Part shown: piece by piece, positions 52,821 through 60,284 of the stretch | Layout: every line of letters begins with the position of its first letter | How positions within the stretch are numbered: position 1 is the first letter of the stretch | Source of the DNA: Hymenobacter elongatus | Lineage (GTDB): Bacteria > Bacteroidota > Bacteroidia > Cytophagales > Hymenobacteraceae | Length of the DNA stretch: 64,000 nucleotides | Direction: 5' to 3' | NCBI RefSeq assembly: GCF_004745955.1 | Contig: NZ_SRLD01000006.1 | Location: 62,001-126,000 of the forward strand | Program-made: the position numbers and the translations under genes | Notes under the pieces: model-generated | The model's database searches: none | The model's input: the letters and a program-made list of their open reading frames with translations, nothing else | Told to the model about the DNA's origin: nothing

Positions 52821-53849
52821 ATGAGTGAAATAACCCCCCTGGAAAATCTTGGAGAGTTTGGCCTGATTCGCCGAATTCAGGATACGATAACCCTGCGCCA
52901 GCCCAGCACTACGCTCGGCATCGGCGACGACGCGGCCATTCTGGCACCGGCCGAGGGCCACGACCTCGTGGTCAGCACCGATCTGCTGGTGGAAGGTGTT
53001 CATTTTGATCTGACCTTTTGCCCGCTCAAGCACGTGGGCTACAAGGCCGTAGCCGTCAACGTGTCGGATATTGCCGCCATGAATGCACTGCCAACTCAGA
53101 TTGTGGTCGGCTTGGCCATCGGCAGCCGCTACTCGGTGGAGGCTATCGATGAGCTCTACGAGGGCATGCGCCTAGCCTGCGAGGCCTACAACGTGGACCT
53201 GGTAGGCGGCGACACCACCGCCAGTCGCGGCGGGCTCACCATCAGCATCACGGCGATGGGCCAAGTGGCGCACGGCCAGGCGGTGCGGCGCAGCGGGGCC
53301 CAGCCCAACGATTTGCTCTGTGTAACGGGCGACCTGGGCGGGGCTTTCCTGGGGTTGCAGGTACTGGAGCGCGAAAAACAGGCCTGGTCAGCTGACCCCG
53401 ACATGCAGCCCGAGCTGGAAAAGTACCCCTACGTGTTGCAGCGCCAGCTGCGCCCCGAAGCCCGTATGGACGTCATTCACGAGCTGCGCGACCTAGGCAT
53501 CGTGCCTACCAGCATGATTGATATTTCCGATGGGCTGGCCTCCGAAGTGCTGCACTTGTGCAAAGCTTCGGGCACGGGCGCCCGGGTGTTTTCCGAAAAC
53601 CTGCCCGCCGCCAACCCCATGCTGGAAGTAGCCGAGGAGTTCAAGCTCGACCCCATCATGTGCATGCTTAACGGGGGGGAGGACTACGAGCTGCTGTTCA
53701 CCATCGCGCTGAAAGACCACGACAAAATCAAAAACCACCCCGATATCACCGTGCTTGGCCATATGACCGACCAGAGCGACGGGGTGAACCTGGTAACCAA
53801 GCAGGGGCAGGCCATTCCGCTGCGGGCCCAGGGCTGGCAGCACTTTTAA
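52821..53849 (+). CDS. thiL: thiamine-phosphate kinase
   Basis: A 342-residue ATP enzyme that makes thiamine diphosphate. Motifs: TLGIGDDAAILAP binds ATP/Mg, VSTDLLVEGVHFDLTF, AVNVSDIAAMNALPT, LVGGDTTASRGG and the C-terminal LNGGEDYELLF. Length normal (about 325-345). The start ATG 52821 is set by the family N-terminus (ENLGEFGLI) and the -7 box just before it. No thiamine riboswitch is visible and, with a leaderless message, none would fit. Confidence 0.95.
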   Translation: MSEITPLENLGEFGLIRRIQDTITLRQPSTTLGIGDDAAILAPAEGHDLVVSTDLLVEGVHFDLTFCPLKHVGYKAVAVNVSDIAAMNALPTQIVVGLAIGSRYSVEAIDELYEGMRLACEAYNVDLVGGDTTASRGGLTISITAMGQVAHGQAVRRSGAQPNDLLCVTGDLGGAFLGLQVLEREKQAWSADPDMQPELEKYPYVLQRQLRPEARMDVIHELRDLGIVPTSMIDISDGLASEVLHLCKASGTGARVFSENLPAANPMLEVAEEFKLDPIMCMLNGGEDYELLFTIALKDHDKIKNHPDITVLGHMTDQSDGVNLVTKQGQAIPLRAQGWQHF

Positions 53850-53865
53850 GTCGTATTGAAGCTGT

Positions 53866-53901
53866 AAGCAACAGGCCACTCACACGAGTGGCCTGTTGCT
53901 T
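53866..53901. terminator. bidirectional terminator between thiL and the convergent lipoprotein gene
   Basis: Perfect 16-base arms AAGCAACAGGCCACTC and GAGTGGCCTGTTGCTT with an ACAC loop. Confidence 0.85.
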
Positions 53902-53902
53902 T

Positions 53903-54844
53903 TCACCGGCTCAGGCCAAGCGAGTCGCGCCAGTGCAGGTCAGCGTTGTGGTGGGTGCGCCAGTAGTCGAGCAGAATGGTTTTGCGACGTGTGCCCCGGG
54001 TAGTGAGCCGCACGGCTTGGGCAGCGCCGGCTCGGTCGGCGTAGGTTTCTTCCCAGCCCAAAATGGAGTAGGGAAATGCTTTGGTGAAGTATATAACCAG
54101 TGTACGGTCGACCGGGGCCGGGTAGGCTATGGTGTAGGCGCTAGCCGGCGCGGGGCCAAATTTGCCCGCTGGCGCGTCAGTCAGCGTGAGCGTGGCGGCT
54201 TCGGGACGTAGCGGCTGGTGCGCCAGCCGGCAATATACGGTGCTCGGAATCAGCTGCTGCGCGCCCAGCGGCAAGGTAGCCGGGTCGAGGCGGATGCGGT
54301 TCCAGAGGCCATCTTCCAGCGGGGCCAGGGCCAGCTTCGCCTCCACGTCGCCCTCCGATTCGAAGTAGGATTTCTGGGACAGCGCGTAGCTTTTGGGGCG
54401 CAGATTGAGCTGGGTAAACGCATGGCCGCACCATTCCTGCACCGAGCTGGTCACCTTCAGCGTGTTCAGCCTGCCATCCAGCGGCGTGAAAACGGACGTG
54501 AGAATGGAATAGGGGTAAATGCCGGTGTTGAATTTCTTGTTCAGATTCAGCTTGAGCACCGGCACCGCATCCTGGGGCGCGGCGCTGGGGTTGTCGAGCT
54601 TCACCTGCTTGCTGCGGGACACATCTTCGGTCACGAATACCAGCACGGCTTCCCCTTGGTGAATTTCGCCGTAGCGGGCCTGCTCCAAGGTGTAGCTGCT
54701 CAGCTCGGCTTTGCCCTGCTGCCAGTACGTACTGAACTCCGGTGTGGGCACAAAGCTGCTGGGTAGCGACGCCGTTTCCGAAGGGGAGGAGGAGCAGTTG
54801 AGCAGCAGCAACGGCAGCAGCGTGGGCAGAAAGGTGAGGCGCAT
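53903..54844 (-). CDS. conserved Bacteroidota lipoprotein (often mislabelled Maf)
   Basis: A 313-residue lipoprotein starting MRLTFLPTLL with lipobox LLLNC (about Cys17). Conserved phrases include GEAVLVFVTEDVSRSKQV, NTGIYPYSILTSVF, SSVQEWCGHAFTQLN and the end THHNADLHWRDSLGLS. As I recall, homologues across Bacteroidota carry the label 'septum formation inhibitor Maf'. This sequence has no Maf nucleotide-pyrophosphatase motif and does have a lipoprotein signal, so that label looks wrong. Beta-rich periplasmic protein, function unknown. It starts just left of a damaged repeat element. Confidence 0.8.
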   Translation of the reverse strand: MRLTFLPTLLPLLLLNCSSSPSETASLPSSFVPTPEFSTYWQQGKAELSSYTLEQARYGEIHQGEAVLVFVTEDVSRSKQVKLDNPSAAPQDAVPVLKLNLNKKFNTGIYPYSILTSVFTPLDGRLNTLKVTSSVQEWCGHAFTQLNLRPKSYALSQKSYFESEGDVEAKLALAPLEDGLWNRIRLDPATLPLGAQQLIPSTVYCRLAHQPLRPEAATLTLTDAPAGKFGPAPASAYTIAYPAPVDRTLVIYFTKAFPYSILGWEETYADRAGAAQAVRLTTRGTRRKTILLDYWRTHHNADLHWRDSLGLSR

Positions 54845-54878
54845 AGAGCAGGGAATACTAAGTACCAAAAGACCGTCA

Positions 54879-54985
54879 TGCTCATCTGGCGTCTGCTGGC
54901 TGAAGCATCTCGCGTGAACCCCTTCCCAACCCCTCCCCTCCGGGAGAGGGGCTTAGGTTAGTGTGGCACGCGAGATGCTCCATTT
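54879..54985. repeat. damaged palindromic element with inner hairpin
   Basis: The left arm CGTCATGCTCATCTGGCG and GAAGCATCTCGCGTG is followed by a GC-rich inner hairpin (CCCCTCCCCTCCGGGAGAGG) and then a right arm CACGCGAGATGCTCC that stops early. The terminal repeats are not recognisable. Probably an old composite copy. Confidence 0.55.
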
Positions 54986-55041
54986 TTTGCTGTATGCGCG
55001 GAATGCCCGGCAGGACGCTCTTTACTTCAAACGCGGTGCTG

Positions 55042-55416
55042 TCAGTCCTCGGGGTAGGGTACGAAGACGAAGTTGGTGAACTCCTCGTCGAGTACGAACA
55101 GGCAGCAAAACTCGTTGGGGTCTTTGTAGGTATGCTGAAAAGCTTCGATGCCCTCTTCGCCCACGATGCCCTGCTGCACAAACAATTCCAGATAGGAGGC
55201 AAATACGTGCCATTCCAGGTTGGCATCATCGGCATTCACGAGCAGGCTGCCGATGGGCACTTCCCGCTTGGCGAAGACGAAAATCGGGTATTTCGAAATA
55301 TCCATCTTCCGCACCTGGGAAGAGGCTTCCATGAGCGTATCGGAAACGGTGGCGAAATCCTTGGTGATGGTGCCCAGGTATTTGCCGTTCAGCTCGGGGT
55401 CGTTGGCGTAGTCCAT
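55042..55416 (-). CDS. conserved Bacteroidota protein of unknown function, neighbour of rlmD
   Basis: A 124-residue soluble acidic protein starting MDYANDPELNGKYLGTITKD. It has strands FVFAKREVPIGSLLV and FVFVPYPED and helices around YLELFVQQGIVGEEGIEAF. No signal peptide or catalytic motif. I do not know the family function. Copies of its first codons occur twice more in this window (58113-58189, 98% identical over about 56 bases, and 56029-56067), each beside pieces of the rlmD neighbourhood. It is the intact copy. It follows a paralogue of a membrane-protein gene by 11 bases. Confidence 0.82.
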   Translation of the reverse strand: MDYANDPELNGKYLGTITKDFATVSDTLMEASSQVRKMDISKYPIFVFAKREVPIGSLLVNADDANLEWHVFASYLELFVQQGIVGEEGIEAFQHTYKDPNEFCCLFVLDEEFTNFVFVPYPED

Positions 55417-55427
55417 GTTTGGGTGTG

Positions 55428-55979
55428 TTAGGGCTGGTAGACTAATAGCGTCTTTCCTGATTCGATGGCCGCTATGGCCCGGTTAAGTTTGCGTTGGTTG
55501 GAGCCAAAATAGAAAGGCAGCCGCCCTTTACTCGTGCCGCCGTGGATTAGGTTGAGATATACCTTATTATCGGTTATCAGCGCAGTTGCCGTTTGCCCAT
55601 GATTGCTCCACCATTTGTTATTAGCCCCGGCAATTACTGCAAATGGGGTATTGCTGCGCACCTCCCAACCAAGCGTCTTAAAAGCAAAAAGCACTAGATT
55701 TCGGTTTTCAACAGCTGACAAACCGGTTCCGACCAAAGTCAGGTCGTTCTCTCGGCTTAGACAATAGATGGCGCAGAGCGGCACACTGACCAGCGCTAGG
55801 CACAGCATGGGTATTCCATTGCTTGATCGGCCATCTTCCTGGAACTGTGCGGCAAAGAGAATACAGAAGACAAGGTGCAGAGAAGTTACCTGGCAGACGC
55901 CCAAAACGTCTCCGAACCAGTCCCGTTTGCGCAGGAGCCTGTTGCCACGAATAGATTGTGCCCAAACTTCTTTTTTCAT
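55428..55979 (-). CDS. two-helix membrane protein, paralogue B
   Basis: A 183-residue protein. A basic N-terminus (GNRLLRKRDW) is followed by two membrane helices (about 28-48 and 57-78) and a C-terminal cytosolic domain. This domain shares a pattern with paralogues A and C: W...GQTA-A-I-DN--YLN----G--KGR-PF-F--N-RK-N. In this copy it reads HGQTATALITDNKVYLNL and TSKGRLPFYFGSNQRKLN. I know no family. Its ATG begins one base after a relic of the rlmD 3' end, and the stop lies 11 bases before the small conserved gene. Paralogue A sits in the same spot beside the real rlmD. Confidence 0.75.
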   Translation of the reverse strand: MKKEVWAQSIRGNRLLRKRDWFGDVLGVCQVTSLHLVFCILFAAQFQEDGRSSNGIPMLCLALVSVPLCAIYCLSRENDLTLVGTGLSAVENRNLVLFAFKTLGWEVRSNTPFAVIAGANNKWWSNHGQTATALITDNKVYLNLIHGGTSKGRLPFYFGSNQRKLNRAIAAIESGKTLLVYQP

Positions 55980-55980
55980 C

Positions 55981-56022
55981 TTACTTCAGCTCCAGCAGCA
56001 CCACATTCTCCACGTGGTGTGT
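55981..56022 (-). pseudogene. relic of an rlmD 3' end
   Basis: Read on the minus strand it encodes THHVENVVLLELK and a stop, matching the last residues of the real RlmD (THHVENVVLLELR). About 80% DNA identity over 42 bases. It has no upstream rlmD body; instead it is joined to a start relic of the small conserved gene. Confidence 0.75.
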
Positions 56023-56028
56023 GTACAA

Positions 56029-56067
56029 CTACCGCTTTCTCAGCTCGGGGTCATTGGCGTAGGACAT
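56029..56067 (-). pseudogene. relic of the 5' end of the conserved gene at 55416
   Basis: ATG then SYANDPEL, followed by RKR and a stop: the first nine codons of the neighbouring small gene with few changes. It is fused head-on to the rlmD 3' relic on the same strand, marking a duplication breakpoint. Confidence 0.7.
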
Positions 56068-56466
56068 TAGTTCGTCGTGCTTCAGTCGCAACTCACTAAC
56101 ACGGCTAGTTGCTGGTGATTTTCTGATTCAACAAAGGCGATACTCTCCCGAATTAAGTGCCAACAGTTGCGCTTTTATTTTTGAAGCTGATACTCTTCAT
56201 CGCCGTCAAAACCATTCTTTCGGTAGTCAAGCGCATCGTACTTTCAAGGCCGTTGAGAAGAAAAATGTTAGGCAGAATTGTCGAATGGTGTTTTTCTCGG
56301 CTGGTTATCTGCCAAAATCCCACAGACGATGCGGTCGAATTCTTATGTATCAGGCAGATAGAAACAGAGTCTTCATCCATACATCAACCCATTTCAACGA
56401 GTTCGATGGCGGGCGAAACTGGTATTAGCCACTGAGGCTGGCAGCAGGTGCGAGAAAGAAGCCCCA
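56068..56466. other. intergenic, no credible gene, lower GC
   Basis: About 400 bases, distinctly more AT-rich than the neighbours. Two overlapping open frames (75 and 92 codons on opposite strands) lack recognisable patterns. It may be debris from an inserted element. Confidence 0.45.
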
Positions 56467-57606
56467 TTATGCTACGGGCTGGGGTACTGCGGGGGCTGGC
56501 GCGAAACGGGTAGAAAGGCGCTTGCCCAGACGAATGGAAGGGCGCTCTACCAGGATGTTAAAAATGGTGGCCAGCACCAACGTAGCGGCCACTGCGGCTC
56601 CCAGCAACACCCAGAATGCCACCGCAGAGGTCGTAAACGGTGCCGCGAGTTTGTCCCAGTGGTCCATGATGTACACTACTACAAACCAGTGCAACAGATA
56701 GACGCTGTAGGAGATGCGGCCCAGAAACAGCAGCGGCCCCGTAGCCAGCCACCGCTGCAGACGTGGGCTGTTGATGATATAGGCCAGCATGAACGCTGCT
56801 GCTACGCCTGTCAGGTGAAACAAGTCGATCCGTAGCAGGCCCAAGATGTAGTTGACACCCTCGCCCAGCGGGTAGATGCGCGTGATGTGGCGCGACGAAA
56901 ACATGGCCAGCACTACCAGATACAGCACATACCGGTAGCGGTACCAGGCGGCACGTCGGGCATCGGCGGTGGCCAGCTGGCGGAAATAGTAGGTCAGGAG
57001 CATGCCCAAGCAGAAGTGAATAATACCCCAGAATATCATGCCGCTGCCCAGTACGGCGCAGACAGCCAGCAGTAGCAGGAACAGCTGGCGGCTTTGGCGC
57101 AGCAGCAGTACCAGGAAGGGCATAAAAAGCGAAGCGGCCATTTCTACTTCCAGCGTCCAGGCTGGCGTGTACATATCGTGCTTGCCCCGAATCAGGAGAG
57201 CTTCTTCCAGCCAGTGGTGGGTGTTAAGACTAAAGTCGGATACGAGCTGCCCCAACGCGTCGTGGCGGTGGCCATAGAGGTAATATACCGCCAGCGCCGC
57301 CAGAAACGGTACGTAGAGGCGCACCACCCGGTTGATGACGTACTGCCGGTAGTGCGCCGCGTCGATGACGATGGATTCGTTGGGCTGGAAATACTTCCAG
57401 GACAACACCAGGCCGCTGAGCACGAAAAACAGCGAAACGGCATCACTGCCGTTAAAGACCATCGCCCCGAGCTTGAACTCCAGCGTCTCGTTCCAGCGCC
57501 AGCCAGTGAAGTGGTAAATAACAACGGCAAAGGCCGCCAGCCCCCGGACGCTATCCAGATAGTCGATGCGCTGAGCGGGGAGGGAGTTGGGTAACGGTTG
57601 GGACAT
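56467..57606 (-). CDS. acyltransferase 3 family membrane protein
   Basis: A 379-residue protein with about ten membrane helices. The family start motif YLDSVRGLAAFAVVIYHFTGW is at residues 16-36, then FFVLSGLVLSWKYF and TPAWTLEVEMAASLFMPF. The C-terminus ends RPSIRLGKRLSTRF. It O-acylates an unknown surface glycan or lipid. The start at MSQPLPNS (57606) fits the family; the longer frame is unlikely. It interrupts the run of paralogue cassettes between the small conserved gene and rlmD. Confidence 0.85.
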   Translation of the reverse strand: MSQPLPNSLPAQRIDYLDSVRGLAAFAVVIYHFTGWRWNETLEFKLGAMVFNGSDAVSLFFVLSGLVLSWKYFQPNESIVIDAAHYRQYVINRVVRLYVPFLAALAVYYLYGHRHDALGQLVSDFSLNTHHWLEEALLIRGKHDMYTPAWTLEVEMAASLFMPFLVLLLRQSRQLFLLLLAVCAVLGSGMIFWGIIHFCLGMLLTYYFRQLATADARRAAWYRYRYVLYLVVLAMFSSRHITRIYPLGEGVNYILGLLRIDLFHLTGVAAAFMLAYIINSPRLQRWLATGPLLFLGRISYSVYLLHWFVVVYIMDHWDKLAAPFTTSAVAFWVLLGAAVAATLVLATIFNILVERPSIRLGKRLSTRFAPAPAVPQPVA

Positions 57607-57683
57607 CAGAGAAAAATAGATAGGGAAATATGGCTTTGCCCAAGGCGTAAGTAGCCCCCAGCGCAGGCCGAGCAATTTAAAGC

Positions 57684-57962
57684 TTATTGCGCAGTTAGTG
57701 GCTGCTGGTGTAGCTGATCGGGCAGCAGGTTTACTTTGCGGTCCTTTATGCCATAGGAAAAAGGGCTGCGACCTCGCGCAACACCATGGTGCAGCACGCT
57801 TAGAAAGATGGTATCATCTGCCAGCAGCGCGTAGGCAGTCTGGCCCACGAGGCTGTACCAGTTGCGCGGCGGCCAGGCAACAATAACCTGCTGGCAGATG
57901 ATACTATCTTTCTCAACGAGCTGCACTAAAAGCCACCAGTGCCAGCCCGTAGTTGGCCTGAG
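57684..57962 (-). pseudogene. paralogue C of the two-helix membrane protein, C-terminal half only
   Basis: The open frame encodes about 92 residues that match the C-terminal domain of paralogues A and B: LVGQTAYALLADDTIFLSVL and VARGRSPFSYGIKDRKVN. The membrane helices are missing; upstream the frame runs into a stop at the edge of a palindromic element (57964). An internal GTG could still start an 80-residue product, but a truncated gene is more likely. Confidence 0.7.
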
Positions 57963-57963
57963 C

Positions 57964-58112
57964 TATAGCGGTTTCGCAAACCGTAGACACCCGATGTAGA
58001 GACGCGTATTCGCGTCTCGTCGTTGAACGAAACCGGGCAGGCGGCACGAACGATGAGACGCGAATACGCGTCTCTACATCAGCCGGGTTCCACCGTTCAC
58101 GAAACCGCTATA
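57964..58112. repeat. family IV MITE-like element
   Basis: Ends TATAGCGGTTTCGCAAACCGT and its inverted counterpart (read from the right, TATAGCGGTTTCGTGAACGGT). Inside, arms GATGTAGAGACGCGTATTCG and the complement CGAATACGCGTCTCTACATC. No coding capacity. It lies exactly between the cut 5' side of paralogue C and a cut copy of the small conserved gene. Confidence 0.7.
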
Positions 58113-58189
58113 TGTGGTGCCATTTCAACGTCCTTGGTGATGGTGCCCAGGTATTTGCCGTTCAGCTCGGGGGCGTTGGCGTAGTCCAT
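58113..58189 (-). pseudogene. 5' fragment of the conserved gene at 55416, cut by the repeat element
   Basis: The first 20 or so codons (MDYANAPELNGKYLGTITKD) are almost identical to the intact gene at 55042-55416, with one base change in about 56. After codon 20 the match ends and the family IV element follows. Confidence 0.8.
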
Positions 58190-58197
58190 TCCAGTTC

Positions 58198-58725
58198 TTA
58201 AAGTGCCTGATTAATTGTGTTGATTAGTAAGTGTAATCTTCGATTGTTTTTAAAAGAAAAAGGGACTCTGCCTTTCGTGTCAGAATCAGAAGCCATGTTT
58301 AGATAAATCTGGTTATCAGCGATTAAGGCAATTGCGAATGCATCGACCTCAAACCATCTTTTTGCGACATCACTACTAACTACATGCTGCTTATTTTGTA
58401 AAATCCCCCATTCCAGCTTCTTGAATACGCCTAGTAAAAGCAGTCGATTTTCATTAGCGCTAAGATGAGTTACAATCATAGTAAGCCTCCGCTCAGTAGC
58501 CAGACTATAAACGGCATAAATCGAAAGTGCGCCGATTGATACAAAAGACAACCAAGCGGTTACGAGGCTTTGAGTAGATGTGTTATGCCAGATGAAAACG
58601 GCACAAATAAGCCATAAACATAGGAGCAGTAATAGCCCTGCAAAACCGCCATACCAATTAATTGTGGCAGTCAAGTAACCTTGTTTAACTGATCTGGCTA
58701 CATCCTTATCACTTAACCAAATCAT
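58198..58725 (-). CDS. two-helix membrane protein, paralogue A
   Basis: A 175-residue protein with two membrane helices (about 25-47, GGFAGLLLLLCLWLICAVF; about 57-78) and a C-terminal domain with the shared pattern: WFEVDAFAIALIADNQIYLN and TKGRVPFSFKNNRRLHLL. It is coupled to rlmD by a TAATG overlap, so it is translated from the same message. Identity with paralogue B is low overall (perhaps 25-30% by eye) but the domain order and spacing agree. Unknown function. The stop lies nine bases before the fragment of the small conserved gene, the same arrangement as paralogue B with the intact gene. Confidence 0.75.
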   Translation of the reverse strand: MIWLSDKDVARSVKQGYLTATINWYGGFAGLLLLLCLWLICAVFIWHNTSTQSLVTAWLSFVSIGALSIYAVYSLATERRLTMIVTHLSANENRLLLLGVFKKLEWGILQNKQHVVSSDVAKRWFEVDAFAIALIADNQIYLNMASDSDTKGRVPFSFKNNRRLHLLINTINQAL

Positions 58726-60131
58726 TACCGCAATTCCAGCAGCACCACATTTTCTACGTGGTGCGTGTGCGGAAACATATCTACCGGTCGCACGCGCGTC
58801 ACGGCATACGCCTCGTCCAGCATCTCCAAATCCCGCGCTTGCGTGGCGGGGTTGCAGCTGACGTACACAATGCGCGGGGCGCGCATTTCGAGCAGGCGGG
58901 CTACCACGTCGGGGTGCATGCCGGCCCGGGGCGGGTCGGTGATGACCACGTCGGGGCGGCCGTGCCGGGCAATGAACTCGGCGTTGAGCACGTCCTTCAT
59001 GTCGCCGGCGTAGAACTCGGTGTTCGTTACGCCGTTGATTTCGGAGTTGATATACGCGTCCTTCACCGCCGATTCTACATACTCCACGCCCACGACGTGG
59101 CGGGCCTGGCGGGCCACGAAATTGGCAATGGTGCCGGCCCCGGTGTAGAGGTCGTACACCAGCTCGGTGCCGGTGAGGCCGGCAAACTCGCGGGTGAGCT
59201 TATAGAGGTTGTAGGCACCCTCGGAGTTGGTTTGGTAGAACGACTTGGGCCCCACGCGGAAGCGCAGGTCTTCCATCTGCTCATGGATATGTGGCTCGCC
59301 CTTGTAGCACACCACATCCAGGTCGTGGAAGGTTTCGTTGCCCTTGCTGTTGAGCACGTAGTTGAGCGAGGTGATTTGCGGAAACTTGGCGGCCACGAAA
59401 TCGAGCAGCGGAATCAGCGCGTCGTGGGCGTAGTAGCACTGCAGAATCACCATCAGGTCGCCGGTGTTGGCCGTCCGGATGATGAGGTTGCGCAGGAAGC
59501 CTTCCTGGGTAATGAGGTTGTTAAAAGGCAGCGCGTGCTCCAGGGCATAGTTGCGGATGGCCAGCCGGATTTCGTTCGACGGCTCGGGCTGCAGCCAGCA
59601 GTGCTGCACGTCGATAATCTTGTCGAACCGGTTCGGGGTGTGGAAGCCCAGTACGCGCCGCTCGATGTCTTCGCCGGCCTGAATCTGCTCGTTGGTCAGC
59701 CAGCCGTTGTGACTGAAGGTATATTCGAGCTTGTTGCGGTAGTACGTCAGGGCCGGGGAGTGCTGAATGGGCTCAATCTCGGGCAGGGCCACCTTGCCGA
59801 TGCGCTGCAGATTATCCTGCACCTGCTGGTGCTTGAATTTGAGCTGGGTATCGTAGCCCAGGTGCTGCCACTTGCAGCCCCCGCAGGTGCCGAAGTGCTG
59901 GCAGAACGGCTCCACGCGCAGGTCCGACTGCTTATGAAAGTGGGTGGGCACGGCTTCCAGAAAGCTCTTGCGGGCCTTCACCACGCGCAGGTCCACCACG
60001 TCGCCGGGGGCCACGCCCGTCACGAAGATGACCATATTGTTGTGCCGCACCAGGCATTTGCCTTCGGCCACCATGTCGGTGATTTCAATTTCACGGAATT
60101 GTTCCGTCGGGTATTTTTTCGATTTCCTCAC
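58725..60131 (-). CDS. rlmD: 23S rRNA (uracil-C5)-methyltransferase RlmD
   Basis: A 468-residue enzyme of the RlmD/RumA type that methylates a uracil of 23S rRNA with SAM. An N-terminal TRAM domain is followed by a 4Fe-4S motif (FCQHFGTCGGCKWQHLG, plus a fourth Cys in VQHCWLQ). The methyltransferase domain has YDLYTGAGTIANFVA for SAM, ITDPPRAGM and the catalytic Cys in VSCNPATQARD. I take GTG 60131 as the start because a TACCTTTG box (60137-60144) lies just upstream; an earlier in-frame GTG lies before that box and could not be transcribed from it. Coupled to paralogue A downstream. Confidence 0.92.
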   Translation of the reverse strand: MRKSKKYPTEQFREIEITDMVAEGKCLVRHNNMVIFVTGVAPGDVVDLRVVKARKSFLEAVPTHFHKQSDLRVEPFCQHFGTCGGCKWQHLGYDTQLKFKHQQVQDNLQRIGKVALPEIEPIQHSPALTYYRNKLEYTFSHNGWLTNEQIQAGEDIERRVLGFHTPNRFDKIIDVQHCWLQPEPSNEIRLAIRNYALEHALPFNNLITQEGFLRNLIIRTANTGDLMVILQCYYAHDALIPLLDFVAAKFPQITSLNYVLNSKGNETFHDLDVVCYKGEPHIHEQMEDLRFRVGPKSFYQTNSEGAYNLYKLTREFAGLTGTELVYDLYTGAGTIANFVARQARHVVGVEYVESAVKDAYINSEINGVTNTEFYAGDMKDVLNAEFIARHGRPDVVITDPPRAGMHPDVVARLLEMRAPRIVYVSCNPATQARDLEMLDEAYAVTRVRPVDMFPHTHHVENVVLLELR

Positions 60132-60136
60132 AAGCG

Positions 60137-60144
60137 CAAAGGTA
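60137..60144 (-). promoter_or_regulatory. -7 box of rlmD
   Basis: A perfect TACCTTTG on the minus strand, five bases before GTG 60131. It decides the start codon and implies a leaderless mRNA. Confidence 0.55.
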
Positions 60145-60215
60145 AGCACGGAACCAAGCGGATGGGGTCGGCGGCGCGGATTTTGTGCCGGGCGTTTCGG
60201 CCCGGCAAACCCAAC

Positions 60216-60246
60216 AAAAAAGGCGCTCCAACCGAAGCGCCTTTTT
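60216..60246. terminator. terminator after the giant repeat-protein gene
   Basis: AAAAAAGGCGCT pairs with AGCGCCTTTTT across an eight-base loop. It is functional on the minus strand for the CHU_C protein gene. Confidence 0.8.
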
Positions 60247-60284
60247 ACCGTGAAATCCGGGCCACTATGCCGCCCGTCCTGCGC

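Noticed and set aside
52821..53849. Search for a TPP riboswitch upstream of thiL
   Set aside because: The upstream region is a palindromic repeat element and a -7 box six bases before ATG; there is no aptamer-like sequence.
56153..56435. Two overlapping small frames on opposite strands
   Set aside because: Neither has recognisable patterns. They may be debris, so not called as genes.
60132..60149. Earlier GTG start of rlmD
   Set aside because: It precedes the TACCTTTG box, so a transcript from that promoter would not contain it.
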